From Coprinellus micaceus (lineage: Eukaryota; Basidiomycota; Agaricomycetes; Agaricales; Psathyrellaceae): 64,000 bases of DNA. Within the stretch, counting starts at the first letter, position 1, and each line of letters opens with the position of its first letter. Where the stretch lies: positions 1,736,001 through 1,800,000 of the forward strand of contig OX596345.1 in the NCBI GenBank assembly GCA_951394405.1, written 5' to 3'. Positions 13,202-24,018 of this stretch are shown in pieces. Below the pieces are notes generated by a model. That model was not told the DNA's origin. It ran no database searches and saw only the letters and a program-made list of their open reading frames with translations. The translations under genes were made by a program, and so were the position numbers.

Positions 13202-14945
13202 ATGGCCGACCGTGGTTATGAACTCCTACCCCAGGGCTCAGACCAGTCCAGACAGACCGGTCGTTTTGCGGTCGAGGAACCTGCATGGCTACGTCGTAAC
13301 ACACGAAGACGCTGGGGATTTATTGGAGGTGCAGCCATCTTGGTCGTACTTGTGTTCGCCACCGCACGCAGCGTTCGAGTGGACTCTGGAAACCCTGATA
13401 GGGTTGCAACCAACAACAGTAACCCACTATCGCCATCCCAATGCCCCTGGCTGAACACGACACACAGCCTGAATTTCAACCACCCGACGGTGCTTGCGAG
13501 GGGTACGTTCTCGACATTAGCCTTGCACACGCAACATCCCTAAATGCACCTGTTACAACCAGAGAACCTACGCAATGATACTTACTACATTACCAGCTTT
13601 GCCCAAGCTGGATTCAGTGAGTTTCTGTCAACAATAGAACTGTGTGCCATGATTTGAACGCGTCACGTCGCACTCCCAGCCAACGAATTCATCGCCTACG
13701 ACCAGCTCATATACCTAGGTTATCGCTCCGGGCGCGTGCCCATCATACCCCCCATAATCCCCGCCGCACATGTCTCTAAATCCGCAGGAACAATCTCCTT
13801 TGGCTCCATCTTCAACCTCACAATCCTCCGTACCGCACTTCGCTTCCCCGTCCTTGAGTGGTCGGACATCAAAACCCTCCCACCCAATGCCTCCGTCCTT
13901 GACGAGCTCAAGCCCGACGACCCCTCCCTAGAGCACTTCGGGTGCTGGTCAACAAGAGAGCGTACGACGAACAACCCAAGCTCCACCCCACCTTCGGAGA
14001 ACCTCCTCAGACTGGACTTGTCGTTCACGCGGGTGCCAAATTTCGCATTCTTTGGAGACGGGAAGAACGAGCAAGAAAACTGGACGACGTTCTTTGGGCT
14101 GAGTGCGACCATCCTCCCCGGTGGCCATGCGCATGTAGACGCCAACCCCGAGAAGCTGCAGCTCATGCACAAGAGCCGCTTGGGGAGTGAGCTGAAGCCT
14201 GAAGAGCAACTGGCGTGCTTCGATTTCCTTTACTATGTTACCAGCGGAACGAGGGCCTTTGAGTTCGAGAACAAGTGGAGCCCCGCCTGGTTTACTGTTG
14301 GTCGCCATTTGCAGTTTACGGAGTCGCTGAAGGATTTGTCGAGGGGGTACCTGAGGAGAGCGTTCAACCTCCCCGATGGGCGGCAGGTTCCTCCCGTAAG
14401 TACACCGTCTTTCCTTCTCAGCCGTCCTAGTCGCTAAGTTACAAGGAGATCGTTACAGTTCACATCCGACATGGTGACTTCGACGTACATTGTAAGGAGG
14501 GTGACAAGCCACCTTGCCACCTGCCTCTACTAGCGTATAGAGAGGGTGTCGATGATGTGCAGAAGGAAATTCTCGCAAAGCACGGCGTGGTCGTCAAGCA
14601 TGTCCTAGTAGCGTCTGGTGGGTTCCGCAGCTCGTCCTCCCGCACGGTGACTCATACCTTTAACTCACTCGCTGTTTCTCAGACGAAAACGATCCCGAAT
14701 TCTACGACAAACTGCGTTCATACGGCTGGTCCTACCTCAACCACACCGCCGAGGCCACATTCGACAAATACGGCGAATGGTATCCTCTCCTCATCGACAA
14801 AGTCGCACTGAGCATGGGCCTCGGATTCGTTGGTACGCAACATTCAACCTTCAGCGTACTGAACGCTGCCAGAGTGGAAGACTGGAACGGAGGTGTAACG
14901 ACCATGATGGATTATTTTAGTTGGAGTCCAAAAGCTCAATCATGA
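13202..14945 (+). CDS. O-fucosyltransferase-like type II membrane protein, copy B
   Basis: Exons 13202-13502, 13563-13616, 13680-14395, 14446-14617 and 14683-14945 give 1506 nt (501 residues). Residues about 39-55 form the only TM helix, after a basic stretch (RRNTRRRW), so this is a type II membrane protein. The lumenal domain shares with copy A the segments NLRN(E/D), TNEFIAY, IFNLT, FGCWS, CFDFLYYV and SPAW. The nucleotide-sugar motif reads HIRHGDF (about residues 363-369) where copy A has HVRRGDF. The C-terminal segment with DKVALSMGLGFVGT and STFS is intact. Compared with A, it lacks the intron after TNEFIAY and has an extra one before the HIRHGDF strand. Its substrate cannot be told from sequence; proteins of the family transfer fucose to serine or threonine. 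Confidence 0.87.
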
Positions 14946-15271
14946 TTCTTGGAACCATGAGGGGAATGTATGTAATAGCTAACGAGAGCGGGGTATGATA
15001 CAGATAGCTACGAGTAGCATGAGGTATTGTAGTTGGATACAAGATACACGTGCGAATGATGAATGCCCTGTTGGAGGAACCTGTGCGGTAAAGGAGAGAG
15101 CGAAAGAAAGCAAATGGGAAGGAGAGTAGCGGGAGGTGTTGTAGTTGGATACAATCCGAATAAGGATACATGAGTGAATGCATTGTCCTGTTGGAGGAAC
15201 TTGTATAGGAAGCAAACAAAGAAGTGAAACGAAAGATCTAGATGATGTGTTGAAAGAGAGGCAGGTAGGGC
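14946..15271. other. Convergent 3' region between fucosyltransferase copy B and cystathionine gamma-synthase
   Basis: Both flanking genes end here, so the interval should hold two overlapping sets of 3' processing signals. It also contains an imperfect direct repeat, listed separately. No open frame of interest. Confidence 0.5.
15012..15204 (+). repeat. Imperfect direct repeat, two copies about 112 bp apart
   Basis: Copy 1 is 15012-15084 and copy 2 is 15124-15204. Both run GAGTAGC..GAGGT(A/G)TTGTAGTTGGATACAA, then a variable stretch, then CCTGTTGGAGGAAC(C/T)TGT. The repeat lies in the shared 3' region of two convergent genes. Confidence 0.8.
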
Positions 15272-17301
15272 CTAAGCGGGGCCTGTTCCAGCGGCCTCCG
15301 CTGCCTCGACAGCAATGCTGAAAGCCTGGAGGAGTGTATCAACGTTCTCCATGCCTACGCTGACCCTAACCAAACCCGCCTCGACCCCAAACTGCGCCGC
15401 CCACTCCAACTCGCCATAATGCGCGAGAATCGTGAATGGGCAGGCCAATGTGAAGTTCGTTCCAAGGCTCGGCCCCTTGAAGCATGGGAGGGTATCAAAG
15501 AACGCCTTGGATGCCTCATCGTTCGTGAACGTCAAAGAGAAAAGGCCTCCGTATCCTCCAGGCTTCCCATCCTCCGATGCGCTGCTCTTAATCCTACAAT
15601 GCTCGTAGTGCTCTGCGGTGGTAAATTTGGGATACCAGACCTCCTTGATAACGGCGTTGGGGAAGGAGCCAGCGAGGGATCGAGAACGAAGGAAGTCGCA
15701 GACGACCTGAGTGTTAGACCCGATGATATCAATACGCTGCTTGAAGTCGCGTGAGTTGCGTTCTATGTAAAGGGCATCTTCGTCGAAATAGACGTCTTCA
15801 AAGGTTTCGGTTTGCTTGGCTTTGAGGGCGGCGTAGTGGCGGCTCTGGGGGTTTAAAATCATGCTACAAACCAAGGTCAGATTAAAAGTCTGTAGTCGTC
15901 GATAGCAGACCAAGACTCACCCTCCACCCATGACGTTCGACGCACCGCTGAACACTTTCGTCAAACTGCTCGCGACAATATCCGCGTACTGGATGACCTT
16001 GACGTTCTTGAAATTCCCGATAGTCTCGTCGATGGCGATGAGGAATCCATACTTGTCCGCAAGGGCACGGAGGCGAGGCAAGTTAGCGGAACGAAGAAGT
16101 GGGTTCGACGGGAATTCTGTAAACAAAGCCAGGATTGGCTCATTCTCGAGGATCTTCTCCAACTCGTCGATATCGCTATCCAAGCCGTTGCCGAGAAAGT
16201 GGCACCCTGGGCCCCACTTCTGTAGGATCTTGAGGGTATCGGTGTAGGGGAAGCTACAGAGGTGTAATCAATATACTCGCCTACTCAGAAGGTGTGGGGC
16301 AGGGCTCACCCAAAGCAAACGCTCTTCGCCGGCTTGAGGGCCTTCAAAGCCAACTGATGTGCACTCCAGATGGCACTCATACCTGTAGGGTAGAGGAATA
16401 CATCACTCTCTGACACTTCTTGGACGCCTCTGGTACTCGGACCAACGACTAACCCCTCCTTCCCTGCAACCTCTTGGCACTCCGGAACACTATCGCACAA
16501 CAACACACCCGCCAACCGCCTCCTCAAGGCACGCTTAGCAAACATCGCGGCCGTCAACGGCAGATTCCTGCCGTACCGCTCCTCGAGGTACAGGGTGCTA
16601 TCCTCCTCGCCGTCTTCACGTGGTGCGGGTTGGGGCGGGGGAGAGGGCTTCTTCGCGGCATAGTGCTTCGTGAACCCTCCCTTCGAGTATCGGTTAGACG
16701 CGACGGTGGGGGTGGGAGGTGCTTTGGACTCCTCCGACAGCAACGAGAGGCACTTTTCAGCCAGGCGACTTGAGATTCCCAAGCCGGTGTGTTGCCAGAA
16801 CTCCTTCGCCACGGGGGACTTGTCTGCAGGGAACAACACGATGTGTAGGTCGGCACACGTCCCCCCAATGCTTTCCTTATCGACAGTCTCGTCTGGGCAA
16901 ATGAGAAGGGCCACAAGCCTTGCGGTGACGCCTGCACGGTCGCGCATGAATTCACGACATTGCTCAGCAATACGCTTGGTCGGGAATAGCATGGCCTCTT
17001 CGGTACCAACGGCGTGCTTCTGTTCGCAAATCCTGGCGAGCTACAATCCAATCCAATCGCGTTAGTACGGGGTATGAGAAGGGCCGTACCCGTCCCATTC
17101 AACAAGCCGACTGACCTTGCGAATGCTCAAATGGATGAAGAACCTGGGGTAGCCGTTGACCATGCGATCCACGACTCGCTTGTCGCCTTCCTCGTAGTCA
17201 ACATTATCCTTCCAGGTGGGCAATGACACAGAGATTGCGTGAGGCGTATCAGCAGGGATTGAAGTGCCCAGAGCAGCGGCATTTCCTTGGAGCCCTCCCA
17301 T
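15272..17301 (-). CDS. STR2: Cystathionine gamma-synthase (PLP enzyme, STR2 type)
   Basis: Exons 17301-17116, 17040-16310, 16253-15921 and 15863-15272 give 1842 nt (613 residues). The length fits the long fungal form, which has an extra N-terminal domain before the Cys/Met metabolism PLP domain. That core shows the PLP-pocket segment [11 protein letters not shown], the aspartate strand [10 protein letters not shown] and the Schiff-base lysine in SSLTKVFSG (about K405). The C-terminus carries the usual [11 protein letters not shown]. The enzyme joins O-acetyl- or O-succinylhomoserine to cysteine to make cystathionine, the first transsulfuration step toward methionine. I start at MGGLQGN because the open frame upstream is not conserved-looking and is preceded by a C+T-rich leader. 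The adjacent minus gene (SDS23-like) ends 339 nt upstream. An insert rich in Pro, Glu and Asp (around AKKPSPPPQ) is a low-complexity linker. Confidence 0.9.
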
Positions 17302-17639
17302 AGTCGTTAAAATGCCAAACGGCACTGTAAATGGAGGATGGCGTGTCTGGTGGAAGGGTAAACGATAAAAGATAAAAGATACAGGGATTACATTTCGCTT
17401 GTGGGGTATTGAGTCAAAGAATAGTGCATTTCGGCCGTTGGGGCCAATCACGCGGATCGGCCGGAGGGCTTTACAACAGTCCCACCAGGGGCATTGAGTC
17501 AGCAAGATGATATACACAAACAGGAAGGAAGCCCCCAAAAAGCCCAAAGATACAGGTACTCGGAAGAAGGGAACCAAGATATGATACATACAGTGATAGG
17601 TAAGTAGCGAGAGCGATTGTCCGTTGTATGTTGAAATTA

Positions 17640-19370
17640 CTAGCCTTGGTTGGAGCGCAGGCTCCTCCTGCGTTCCACTCCAGAAATGATGTTGTCGATG
17701 GACGTCAGAGACTCGAGTGATAACACATCCGTCGGGCTGACAGCAATGGTCTGACTGTGCCGCGCGCTTTGACTTGACTTGCTGCTTGAGCGAGAGCGCA
17801 GGAAGAATTGTTGCTCGTTGGTCTTCGATGACGTTGAAGACATTCTTCGGTGTCTCTGCATTTCCGTAGGGTCAATGTTCTCGACCTTGGCAAGGCGGGC
17901 GAACAGTGAGAGTACTGAGGGGATGGTAACCTTTGAGCTCGGATGGGCATAGGGTATAGGCGGTCGACTTACTGTCTACGACAGAGATGATACCGCAAAG
18001 GTTCCCAATAGCTGTGGGAGACATCACGGGGGACGACATGGTGGACTCGCGAGTCACAAAAAGCCGGTGAGAGTTCGTTGCTAATAGCTTCTCAATGGCG
18101 AACTGCAGCGTGCTGGATGGTAAGACGGAGAATACTGTTTGGAATGAGCGTTGCACTGAATCCCATGACTTTGGATCGTACCTGGATATCTATCTGCACC
18201 GTCTACCCAGCCATGGTGGGCCTTGATCATGGAAATGAATTGGTGTAGCGGTGTGCTCAGAATTTGGTTGCTTTGTGATGGGACGACTACCTATTGAAGA
18301 ATTAGTGGGAAACGAAAGATGACGCGCTATCCGCTTACTTGGGTAACATCCGTAACACTGACAGCACTGAGCAACGCCCCGCTTTCTTCGTCGAGAATAG
18401 CGACACTGCTCACGCCCTCTTCGCTCATCAACTTCATCGCATCCAGGAGAGGTGCTGATGACACAGACGCCACCACCGACGCGTATATATGCAGCGAGGG
18501 AAGCGAGAGCGGTTGCATAGGGTTTCCTAGATACTGTTTGAATGAAGGAGTAGCCTTCGCATAGGAATCGAACCACGCCAACATTCCCCGGTCAGACACC
18601 ATCCCGATGGGCTCTCCGCTGTGGTCGGGCGCCTGGATCAAGACCCGGTGCGTCCCCCGGGCGAAGACCTCAAGTAGAGAAATGACGTCGGCGTCGTTGG
18701 GTAGGGTGACCAAGGGGTTCTTGTCAGAGAGGTCTGAATACCTGAAATTAGCTAGAGCAATGAAACCCGGTGAAGTTCCACGTACTGCTCACGAGCTGAA
18801 CGGGAACTGGGCCCGCCGTCGCTGCCTCGACAATTTTGGTATGTCGTGGGTCAGGCGTTGGGTCATCCAGCGAGAACGTGTGCCTCGTCGCGGCCAGAGT
18901 GAGAAAGGCATTGACATCGGAGAACTGGACTCCAGTTCGATTCAGAGTATAGGCGGATACTGCGATAGATACGCACGTCGAAGAGGCCCTGGTACTGTGG
19001 CCTGTTAGCTGCGTCCTCGTCGTTAGGGTCAGACCTGACTGCGAGGCAGGCGATGTCTTCTGACAGCAGCTTCTAGACGCGCACATTAGCTCGACACTCC
19101 CGAACATATTCTAAAGGCATACCTCGCATGCATCCTCCACTGTCGACTCTGCATCAATCGAGACGATACGGGTGTCGATGATGTCTAAACCGACGCTCAG
19201 TACAACGCACGCCAAACTCATTCGATACTCTTGTCCTTACCCCTCGCCAAAGCCTCCCTCCAATCCTTTGTCCATTCACTTGCTGAGCTATCTGAGCCAG
19301 TGATAAAGCTGTTTGGCGGCGATTCTCCCCAATTACCGTTCAAGGACTGGGACAGTCTCCTGTTCGCCAT
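17640..19370 (-). CDS. SDS23: SDS23-type CBS-domain protein
   Basis: Eight exons: 19370-19241, 19184-19123, 19072-18977, 18924-18786, 18733-18339, 18290-18182, 18134-17973 and 17914-17640. They total 1368 nt (455 residues). The protein begins with a short Ser-rich leader and W-x-x-D-W-R-E-A-L, the hallmark start of the fungal SDS23/Moc1 family. Four CBS-like motifs follow (GLFDFSDV, GMVSDRGML, AILDEESGALL..VTDVT, GIISVVDIL). The C-terminal tail is rich in Ser and Arg. In fission yeast this family inhibits PP2A-type phosphatases and links nutrient state to mitotic entry and mating; that role is known for the family, not shown here. CBS pairs normally sense adenine nucleotides. The third-to-fourth CBS linker intron has three possible acceptors (18760 to 18733). 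I chose the one giving VSNLSDKNPL. Confidence 0.88.
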
Positions 19371-20362
19371 GTCTTCTGGGTGTACTCATGAACGTGGAAG
19401 TTCAGCGAGAAGTTGGGTAGTCGTCGTCATCGACGTTGAGGACAAGCCCCTTTCTGCTGAGGGGTTGCCTGAAGGAGAAGCCAATCTGATGTCATCACCG
19501 CCGACGACGGTGACCAGGCTTTTCGCCGTGCCGAGGCTAGTCTTGAACCGCAACATGCTCTTTCTCCCTCACTGCATTCATGGACCTTTGCGACTGAATA
19601 CGAGGCTCTTCGCGGCGAAGTATCGACCTCTTCGTCGTGTCGACGCGTCCTTGGACTCAGGGGGTTTCAAGGACACCAAATTATGCTTGGCCATCGGCTC
19701 CTGAACCTTCTCATTGGTCTGGCCCATGCGTGTTGCATCGATGCATCTCGATGCATTGTCGGTGAGTAATACAGACGCTTTAAGGACGCTCTTGTGTACA
19801 ATGATCCCTACCCGAGTTGCTCATAGGATTCACCCAATACATTGTTTCCGGGCAGGAGCCTGCCCACTTTGGGACGAGGATCTGCGCATTCTAGCAAACC
19901 TATATGGGTCAGCTCTGCAGGAGAAAAGCCCTGGAGTTGGTCGATCTTCAGAGATACGCGTGGACCATCCGTGGCCCCTGGCACCCTTGTGCGAGGCAAC
20001 TTCAGCACGAGGAGTGCCCCGTACGATGGGTATTTCAGAGCGCAACTCTGAATATACGTTATGCCTTTTCCCGATCGGAGGATGCTACGAGCACCCACAT
20101 TCTGGGGTGAGTAAAGTTATAGAAGCCTACAAGAAAATTCCCTCTCACCGACGTCCATGGCAGCCGATGTCTCCTCGGAATCTAACTCGCATAACGATCT
20201 TTTGTTGCATGCTACACACTCCGGTACAAGGATGAAAAGGGGGGACACGCTTGATGGAAACACGATTAACTTGATGTTCACCTCCTTACCTCACTCCACG
20301 TGATGGTGCGCTCTATAAACTGATAATTTCCTCTTTAATTATCGATCTTTACCTACCCTTCT
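19371..20362. other. Divergent promoter region of the SDS23-like and F-box-like genes
   Basis: The interval separates the start codons of two divergent genes. Plus-strand frames at 19231-19704 and 19714-20235 are open, but they overlap the first SDS23 exon or show no motif, and I treat them as chance. A TATA box and an E-box lie near the right end. Confidence 0.5.
20297..20319 (+). promoter_or_regulatory. E-box (CACGTG) and TATA box of the F-box-like gene
   Basis: CACGTG at 20297-20302 is the core site of bHLH factors such as Cbf1/Pho4. TATAAA at 20314-20319 lies 44 nt before the ATG, which would give a very short 5' leader. Binding is inferred only. Confidence 0.5.
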
Positions 20363-21310
20363 ATGTCCCCCCGAGCTGGCTTTCCCTTAGGCCAGCTTCC
20401 ACAGGAACTCCAGCGGGAAATCTTTGTTGCAGCCGTCAATAACGACCCAAAGAGTGCGCATGGCCTCGTCCTTGTCGCCCGTCGAGTATGTGACTGGTAA
20501 GTGGCTTCCTTCGCAATCACTGAACCGGACTAACGCCCGCAGCCCAGGCTCCAGCCATTCATATTTCGCATGGTAGCCTTGGACAAAGAAGACGCGGGCA
20601 TGTTTCTTCGAACCTTGGAGACGAAGCCCCCGGAATTCTTCGCTGCCCATGTCAAGCATTTATGCCTCTCGATCGCCGTACCTCCACCAAGGGCAACCAG
20701 GGTACTCGGAGTGTGCTCCGGCGTCGTAGGGCTAGCCCTATGGGTGAATTTTGGAGGCACGCTGGCCCCTGCCACCTCAAGAGCCGGGGCCTATTTGTCC
20801 TCGTTTCCACTGAAGAGACTGTCGATTGAACATGCTCACCTTCTCAGTTTCCTCGCGGCACCAAAGTCTGTCACCCCTCCGTGGTACGATACTCTCACGC
20901 ATTTAGAGGTCGTCTTCTGGAAGCGCGAGCTTGCGCCAGTAATACCGGGTCTGGAGGTCCTAACTTCTCTTACGCATTTGACGCTGGGACTACGTCATGC
21001 GCATGTGGAGGAGGAATGGCTGTCTGCGATCGTGGCCTGCTGTCGCCGCCTGAAGGTTCTCATACCGATGGCGAATGAAGATGATGATGTGGAGGATCCC
21101 TTTGTGCTGGGGAGCTGTTGGGTCGTGCCCCTCACATATCCAAATTCCGTCGTAAAGAATTGGGAGGCGTCGTTTTGGGGGCTGCCGGATAACTACACGC
21201 GAGCGGAGGATGAAATCAGGATGAAGGAGGAGAGCGACCGCCGCCAACTACGAAATTCTGGTACGGCCATCGTCCTCTATTCTTGGGGTCGGTACACGCT
21301 CTCTAACTAG
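20363..21310 (+). CDS. F-box/LRR-like hypothetical protein
   Basis: Two exons, 20363-20496 and 20548-21310, encode 298 residues. The N-terminus (L-P-Q-E-L-Q-R-E-I-F, then L-V-A-R-R-V-C-D-W-L-x-P-F-I-F-R) looks like the degenerate F-box start of many Agaricomycete proteins. Hydrophobic strands spaced like leucine-rich repeats follow (LKRLSIEHAHLL, LTHLEVVFW, LTHLTLGL), ending with a 'LYSWGRY' strand. F-box proteins recruit targets to SCF ubiquitin ligases; the target is unknown. Two acceptors are possible for the intron, 5 nt apart. Using GTAAGT with the later AG gives the family-like VCDWLQP, while GTATGT with the earlier AG would shorten it. The protein is shorter than typical relatives (400-550 residues). 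Confidence 0.7.
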
Positions 21311-22747
21311 CTCAGCAGTCGCTCGCAACCACGATGGGGGAGGCCTTCGGTAACACCCAGCCGGTACCAAAAGTCTGGCGATGCTGTACGACTGCGCGAT
21401 GAATCATCAAGATACCAGGCGACAATGTCGGGGAGATGATCGTGATATAGTTCAAACACTCGAAACACGCACCGTGTCCATACCACCCACCCTCTACTCG
21501 GTGGCGAGGTACAAGGGAATAAAATCAACTCCACAGTCCACCGTGCAGTCCGATGCGTACACGTTCAATCCCCCTTTTCGACGGCTGACGTAGCTCCAAC
21601 CACACCATTATTTACGGCAAGGTAGGTCCCCCTGCCTTGGGTTCTGAAGTGCTCGTCTGCCGAGTCTCCCCAGTGGCGCTTGAAATGTCGAATGAATGGC
21701 TCGGTTTCCAAGAAGGTAGGAAGAAAAGGACGTTTTCGGTGGGGACCACATGTTTCTTCTGCCTCGACGTTCTTATGTCTGTCTACTATTGCACCCCGCC
21801 TCTCAGCCCACGGACAGGGATAATTCTGCCGCATCGTATCCCAGAGAGCCCATGGCATCCTCCCATCAAGGAATCGTGCTCTTCGACAGGCGATCGATCA
21901 GCTGGTGCGTCAAACCCCGTTTCCGAATTTATGTGTGCTACCTTCCTTTGGCTGTGAAGAGCTGTGAAGGGTTAGAGAATAGTGACAAACTCTAGTGATT
22001 GGTGAGCCCATTACACCAGGTTACACTTCGATTTCTCCTTCAACGACCGCGGGGTAAAGACAAACGAACCGGCGGAAAATCTTGCAAACCTTCATGAGCG
22101 GCGTCGGTGCCTTTTGCACCGATATGATGAGGGATCTGCACGTGTATATCTAGGAACGAGAACAATGACGACTGTTCTCCGTCGGGCTTTGGGCGACTAG
22201 GAGCTGCTTTCGGGAGAGTATCTCGAGAGCTCGACCTTCCTTGGTGTTTATATTGGGACTGTAGGTGGCCACGAGTTGTCGAAGAGCGTTCGACCCTCCC
22301 ACAACAGTATTGAAATAGCGCTTCCTGATGAGGACCGCTCAAGCACAGAAAGGGTGCGACAACAGGTCTCTGCATCTACTCTCTCCGATCAGCCTTGAGG
22401 TGGATTCATGGTCTGTTAGCTGTATTTGATATCGTAGGACCAATTGGCGGCGACGAAATTTTTTCGAGGGGTGCCAGATCCCCGTCTTCGATTCGGTCAA
22501 GGTGGTGATGGACGCCCAACCCTGATTCCTAACTGAACGGACGATAATCCAGAGAATCCAGAACTAAATTCCGACAAGTGCTCGGAGGATGAAGTAAGTT
22601 GTCGCAACAAATCGTAGACCGCCCTAACGTCAGTGTGACCTGGCTATATTGCACTATACATAAACCAATATTCCGAGAAGGTATCAATAAGCAGCGAACT
22701 CAATACGAAGTCGAAGGTGGGGCACGGTGGGTATGGTAGCGACATAA
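21311..22747. other. Intergenic, no gene supported
   Basis: A plus frame at 21637-21957 and a minus frame at 22040-22375 are open for 106 and 111 codons, but neither has recognisable motifs. The right end is the 3' flank of the minus-strand lipase. Nothing else seen. Confidence 0.45.
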
Positions 22748-24018
22748 CTACGGAGTGGAGGCTTTCTCTGCTATGGACCGGTAGCGATCTTCCCACTTTC
22801 CGTGGTCATCAAAAAACCCAGATTTCTCCAGCCAGACGAGGCGCCGTTGGAGTCGCTCGAGCTCTCTCCCACCGTAGTAGTTATGGCCGCCCCGAGGAAA
22901 GCGGATTGGACTACCGTCGCTACCGCCATCCTGGACGCGAAAGAGGGTACGCTCTTTCTCGGCAGGAGGTATATAGTATAATGTGTTGTTCGCGGCGTAT
23001 ATTGGCTGTGGAGAGAAATGGCGATATCCAAAGGTCAGAGGTGGCAAAGCAGGAACGCCTGGAATGTTGTCAGTGTGGCGTCCGACTAACCAGAGAGGGG
23101 ATAGAATACTCGCCATCGTTGTAGGTCCTAACAGAGAACTCGGAGAACCGGTCCTCTCCGCATCTCTCTCGATACGATTTTATAAGGGAATGGAAATGGT
23201 CGACCAGCGCTTGGTCGCCAACGCGCGGGTTGCCGAATGTCACCAGTTGGATGATCAACGCTGGACCTGGACCTTGAGATCCGGTTTCAGAGCTGCGGAG
23301 AACCGGACGCGTTCCAGACACTGGTTCCTTGTCTTCCGCTAGAAGATCAATGCCGAGAAGGTAAGCGACGGCGCCTCCCATGCTATGCCCAGTGAAGACG
23401 ACTTCTGCTGGTTTCCGCGAGGCCAGTGCTTCTCGAAGTCCGGTCTTTAGTTGGTCACGAAGGCCTGCGTACAGAGACCAGAAGCCGGTGTGGACCTGAC
23501 CTTTTCCAGAAGGGTGATTGGTCTTCAACACACGGACATCTTGGAGAGCCTGGCTGGCGAGTTTGGTGCCACAAATCGAGACGACGATTTGCTGGTGAGA
23601 GGGCCGCCAAAATATAGCGGCTGGGAGGTTCGCCACATCTCCGACAAAGGTGCTTTCCACGACGGCGCCATCTAGAGCGGTGTAGCCCTCCAAAGGAAAC
23701 CTGGGCGGCGACAAGACGTTGTAATGCTTCACGAGGTCGCCGATAGGCGGACCGCTGTACACAATCTCTGCAAATTGACCTGTATCGCCGATTGTGGGCA
23801 TCAGGTGGGCGCTAAAAATCGGGAACCTGGCAGAAGGCTGACTGACCTATGTCAGACAGCTGCTCGCAGAGCCCAGTTGGAACTCTATCGGTATCTTTCA
23901 GCTCGACGTCGGAATAGGAAGCCACGAGCCGAGATATCCATCTGAAGTTGTCCAGACGCTCAGATTTATACATCTGGCGTTCCTGCGCCGTTAGGTGAGG
24001 CTTCCTCTTGACTGACAT
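22748..24018 (-). CDS. Class 3 lipase
   Basis: Three exons (24018-23847, 23779-23114 and 23058-22748) encode 382 residues. The nucleophile elbow is GHSMGG (S190). The family fold is supported by HTGFWSLY, VTFGNPRVGD, the catalytic Asp in NDGVPALPP (D279) and the catalytic His in GGHNYY (H338). No signal peptide is visible, so this looks like an intracellular or unconventionally placed acylglycerol lipase or esterase, as many Agaricomycete relatives do. Intron 1 is canonical. Intron 2 must begin GC (GCGAGT..CCAG, 23113-23059, 55 nt) to keep the conserved NDGVP, because no GT donor in the right phase exists. The tail R-E-L-E-R after the catalytic His is also typical. Confidence 0.88.
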
